Below, piece by piece: positions 62,069-64,000 of a DNA stretch of 64,000 nucleotides. Position 1 is the first letter of the stretch. Every line of letters starts with the position of its first letter. The notes below the pieces were generated by a model that did no database searches, was not told where the DNA came from, and saw only the letters and a list, made by a program, of their open reading frames with translations. Both the position numbers and the translations under genes were made by a program. This stretch comes from Actinomycetes bacterium (GTDB lineage Bacteria; Actinomycetota; Actinomycetes; DATJPE01): contig DATJPE010000029.1 in the NCBI GenBank assembly GCA_035506535.1, forward strand, positions 1 to 64,000. The letters are read 5' to 3'.

Positions 62069-62752
62069 GTGCGCGTCCTCGTGGTCGATGACGACCCTTC
62101 GGTCAGAGACTCCCTGCGTCGTTCCCTGGCCTTCAACGGCTATGAGGTCCTCACGGCCGAGGACGGCATCGAGGCCCTTCGCGTCGTCGGGGACGAACGG
62201 CCCGACGCGGTCGTTCTGGACGTGATGATGCCCAGGTTCGACGGACTCCAGGCCTGCCGCGCGCTGCGCGCGGCGGGCAACGACGTGCCGATCCTGCTGC
62301 TCACGGCCCGGGACGCGGTCCCGGACCGGGTCGCGGGACTCGACGCCGGCGCCGACGACTACCTGCCCAAGCCCTTCGCGCTCGAGGAGCTGCTGGCCCG
62401 CCTGCGCGCGCTGCTGCGACGGTTCCGCCGCGACGACGAGGGCGAGGAGGTCCTCGCCTTCGACGACCTCACCCTCGACCTGGCCACCCGTGAGGTGCAC
62501 CGAGGGGAGCGCAGCGTGCGGCTGACGCGCACCGAGTTCGCGCTGCTCGAGCTGCTGATGCGCAACCCGCGACGGGTGCTCACCCGCGACCACATCCTCG
62601 AGGAGGTGTGGGGCTTCGACTTCCCGACGACCGCCAACTCCCTGGAGGTCTACATCGGCTACCTGCGCCGCAAGACCGAGGAGGGCGGGGAGAAGCGGCT
62701 GGTCCACACCGTTCGCGGCGTCGGGTACGTGCTGCGCGAGACACCACCGTGA
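62069..62752 (+). CDS. OmpR/PhoB family response regulator (MprA-like)
   Basis: 227 aa. Receiver with DDD at 7-9, phospho-acceptor D51 in LDVMMP, Thr in LLTARD and Lys in YLPKPF. The C-terminal winged helix has [33 protein letters not shown] and [32 protein letters not shown] start; GTGA overlap with the histidine kinase gene. Close to MprA of mycobacteria in layout, so an envelope-stress role is possible. Confidence 0.93.
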   Translation: MRVLVVDDDPSVRDSLRRSLAFNGYEVLTAEDGIEALRVVGDERPDAVVLDVMMPRFDGLQACRALRAAGNDVPILLLTARDAVPDRVAGLDAGADDYLPKPFALEELLARLRALLRRFRRDDEGEEVLAFDDLTLDLATREVHRGERSVRLTRTEFALLELLMRNPRRVLTRDHILEEVWGFDFPTTANSLEVYIGYLRRKTEEGGEKRLVHTVRGVGYVLRETPP

Positions 62753-64000
62753 CCCTTCGGGCCCGGCTCGCACTCCTCGTCGCGGTCGCGGTCGGTCTCG
62801 GGGTGGCACTCGTCGCGCTAGCGGCGTACTTCACCGTCGCGGCGCAGCTGCACAGCCAGTTCGACGCGCAGCTGGTATCCCGTGCTCGTACCGCCGCGAT
62901 CACGACGCTGACCGTTCCGGGGGAGCTGGCTCGTGTTCCGTCCGACTACCTCGACGCGGGCGGGATCCAGGTCGCCGACGTCGACGTCCTCGGCAACGCC
63001 ACGTACGCCCTCGGGGCGCAGCCCTTCCCCGTCCTCCCCAGCGACATCGCGGTGGCCCGCGGCGACCACCAGCTGCTGGTCCACGACGCGCCCGGCGGGC
63101 TGCGCGTCGCCGCGTTGCACGTCGGCCCCGGGCAGGCGATGCTGGTCGCCCAGTCCGTCTCGTCGGTGGATCGCACGCTCGCCCGCCTGCGCCTGGTGCT
63201 GCTGCTGGTCGGCGTCGTCGGCGCGGCCGGCGCGGGGCTGGCCGGGCTCGCGGTCGCACGCGCCGGCCTGCGACCCGTCGAACGGCTGACGGCGGCCGCG
63301 GAGGACGTGGCCCGAACCGGTCGGCCCGAGCCCATCGACGTCGCACCCGGGCCCTCCGACGACGAGATCACGCGTCTCGCCGTGAGCTTCAACGCGATGC
63401 TCGCCGCTCTCGCGGAGTCGCGCGGTCGGCAGAACCGGCTCGTCGCGGACGCCGGGCACGAGCTGAGGACACCGCTGACGAGCCTGCGGACCAACCTCGA
63501 CCTGCTGGCCCAAAGCGACAGCCAGGAGGCCCGCGGGGGGCGCGGGCTGGACGCGCAGGACCGGGCCGCGCTCCTCGCCGATGTCCGGGCCCAGGTCGAG
63601 GAGCTGAGCGCCCTGGTCGGCGACGTGGTGGAGCTCGCCCGCGAGGACGAGTCGGGCCCCGTCTCCGAGCCGGTCGACCTGGTGGCGGTCGTCGACCGGG
63701 CCGTGGAACGCGTCCGGCGGCGGGCGCCGGGCGTCGGCTTCGACGTACGGGTCAACCCGTGGTACCTGTACGGCGACCCGGCCCAGCTGGAGCGCGCGGT
63801 CGTCAACCTGCTCGACAACGCCACCCGGTGGAGCCCCCCGGGAGGCACCGTCCACGTCCGGCTGGACCGGGGGGTCCTGCACGTCGCCGACGAGGGACCG
63901 GGTATCCCTGCCGAGGACCTGCCGCACGTGTTCGAGCGCTTCTACCGCTCGCCGGCGGCGCGCGCCAAGCCCGGGTCGGGCCTGGGGCTGGCGATCGTGC
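62749..64000 (+). CDS. Sensor histidine kinase, truncated by the window end (MprB-like)
   Basis: The first 417 residues are present. TM1 about 8-30, an extracytoplasmic sensor of about 110 residues, TM2 about 147-170, HAMP about 170-222, then the H-box [12 protein letters not shown] with H237, N-box [10 protein letters not shown]1 DEGPGIP, F-box FERFYR and the beginning of G2 GSGLGLAIV at the last bases. Cognate kinase of the regulator just upstream, with overlapping start and stop. The missing part should be short. Confidence 0.92.
   Translation, partial: MTLRARLALLVAVAVGLGVALVALAAYFTVAAQLHSQFDAQLVSRARTAAITTLTVPGELARVPSDYLDAGGIQVADVDVLGNATYALGAQPFPVLPSDIAVARGDHQLLVHDAPGGLRVAALHVGPGQAMLVAQSVSSVDRTLARLRLVLLLVGVVGAAGAGLAGLAVARAGLRPVERLTAAAEDVARTGRPEPIDVAPGPSDDEITRLAVSFNAMLAALAESRGRQNRLVADAGHELRTPLTSLRTNLDLLAQSDSQEARGGRGLDAQDRAALLADVRAQVEELSALVGDVVELAREDESGPVSEPVDLVAVVDRAVERVRRRAPGVGFDVRVNPWYLYGDPAQLERAVVNLLDNATRWSPPGGTVHVRLDRGVLHVADEGPGIPAEDLPHVFERFYRSPAARAKPGSGLGLAIV

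Overview
The window is a gene-dense, GC-rich chromosomal segment of an actinomycete (Actinomycetota). The lineage is shown by a mycothiol biosynthesis gene (mshB), the small actinobacterial families DUF3117 and DUF3107, a FolP2-type dihydropteroate synthase homologue, the succinylase branch of diaminopimelate synthesis (dapC, dapD, dapE), a SigE/anti-SigE/TatB/Mrp block, and heavy use of GTG starts with 4-nt GTGA/ATGA/TTGA start-stop overlaps. From memory, much of the gene order resembles Mycobacterium tuberculosis Rv1170-Rv1232c and, at the right end, the Rv3207c-Rv3211 neighbourhood. The organism is not a mycobacterium: it has a chemosensory operon and a FMN-transferase electron-transfer locus, and lacks gpgS and htrA at the places expected. 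Genus cannot be fixed from the sequence. No rRNA, tRNA, transposase, phage gene or CRISPR array was seen.

Layout. 1-2478: end of a dipeptide ABC importer (permease, two ATPases). 2488-5516: S9 peptidase diverging from mshB. 5626-7584: a divergent FtsH-like protease. 7701-13064: chemosensory cluster CheW, six-TM receptor, CheA with receiver, response regulator-GAF, without CheR, CheB or a flagellar gene. 13187-14622: ferredoxin and DapC. 14673-24034: a peptidase, then a form II (carbon monoxide dehydrogenase-like) molybdenum hydroxylase locus: mobA-like/xdhC on the minus strand diverging from coxG-D-E and S-L-M. 24302-28395: ATP-dependent DNA ligase, then membrane reductase, FMN-binding protein and ApbE. 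28550-32373: PadR/HAAS pair, then dapD diverging from a VOC gene and dapE. 32566-38831: YceI, two LOG proteins, DUF5666, FolP2, DivIVA-like protein, SRPBCC, TagA, PaaX. 38955-46281: DUF3117, aminopeptidase, O-methyltransferase, sigE-rseA-rseB-like, tatB, M14 peptidase, Mrp. 46335-50131: PilB-like ATPase with two extra zinc ribbons, DUF1003, MgtE_N/CBS. 50255-58613: assorted enzymes, transporters, PHP, MarC, RecB-like nuclease, DUF2461, HATPase, hydrolase. 58665-64000: DEAD-box helicase, ferritin-like protein, DUF3107, TetR, and an OmpR-type two-component pair whose kinase runs off the end.

Small-scale structure is the most unusual part. First, sixteen genes have a TANNNT hexamer 6-8 nt before the start codon and no Shine-Dalgarno sequence, the signature of leaderless mRNAs; dapD and the VOC gene share one overlapping, near-symmetric -10 element in a 19-nt divergent gap. 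Second, three dispersed copies of a long hairpin with a conserved loop lie at 7579, 28417 and 32400. Third, short tandem duplications repeatedly sit on gene ends, several spanning stop codons (15-bp, 11-bp and 29-bp units at 32511, 32359 and 34776; a 137-bp hairpin-bearing unit at 24024). Fourth, sigE has a good match to an ECF autoregulatory promoter, and yceI has a strong housekeeping promoter with a palindromic operator between -35 and -10.

All gaps between called genes are below 300 bp; the longest (24035-24301) is filled by the duplicated hairpin unit, and 17313-17533 carries short direct repeats.
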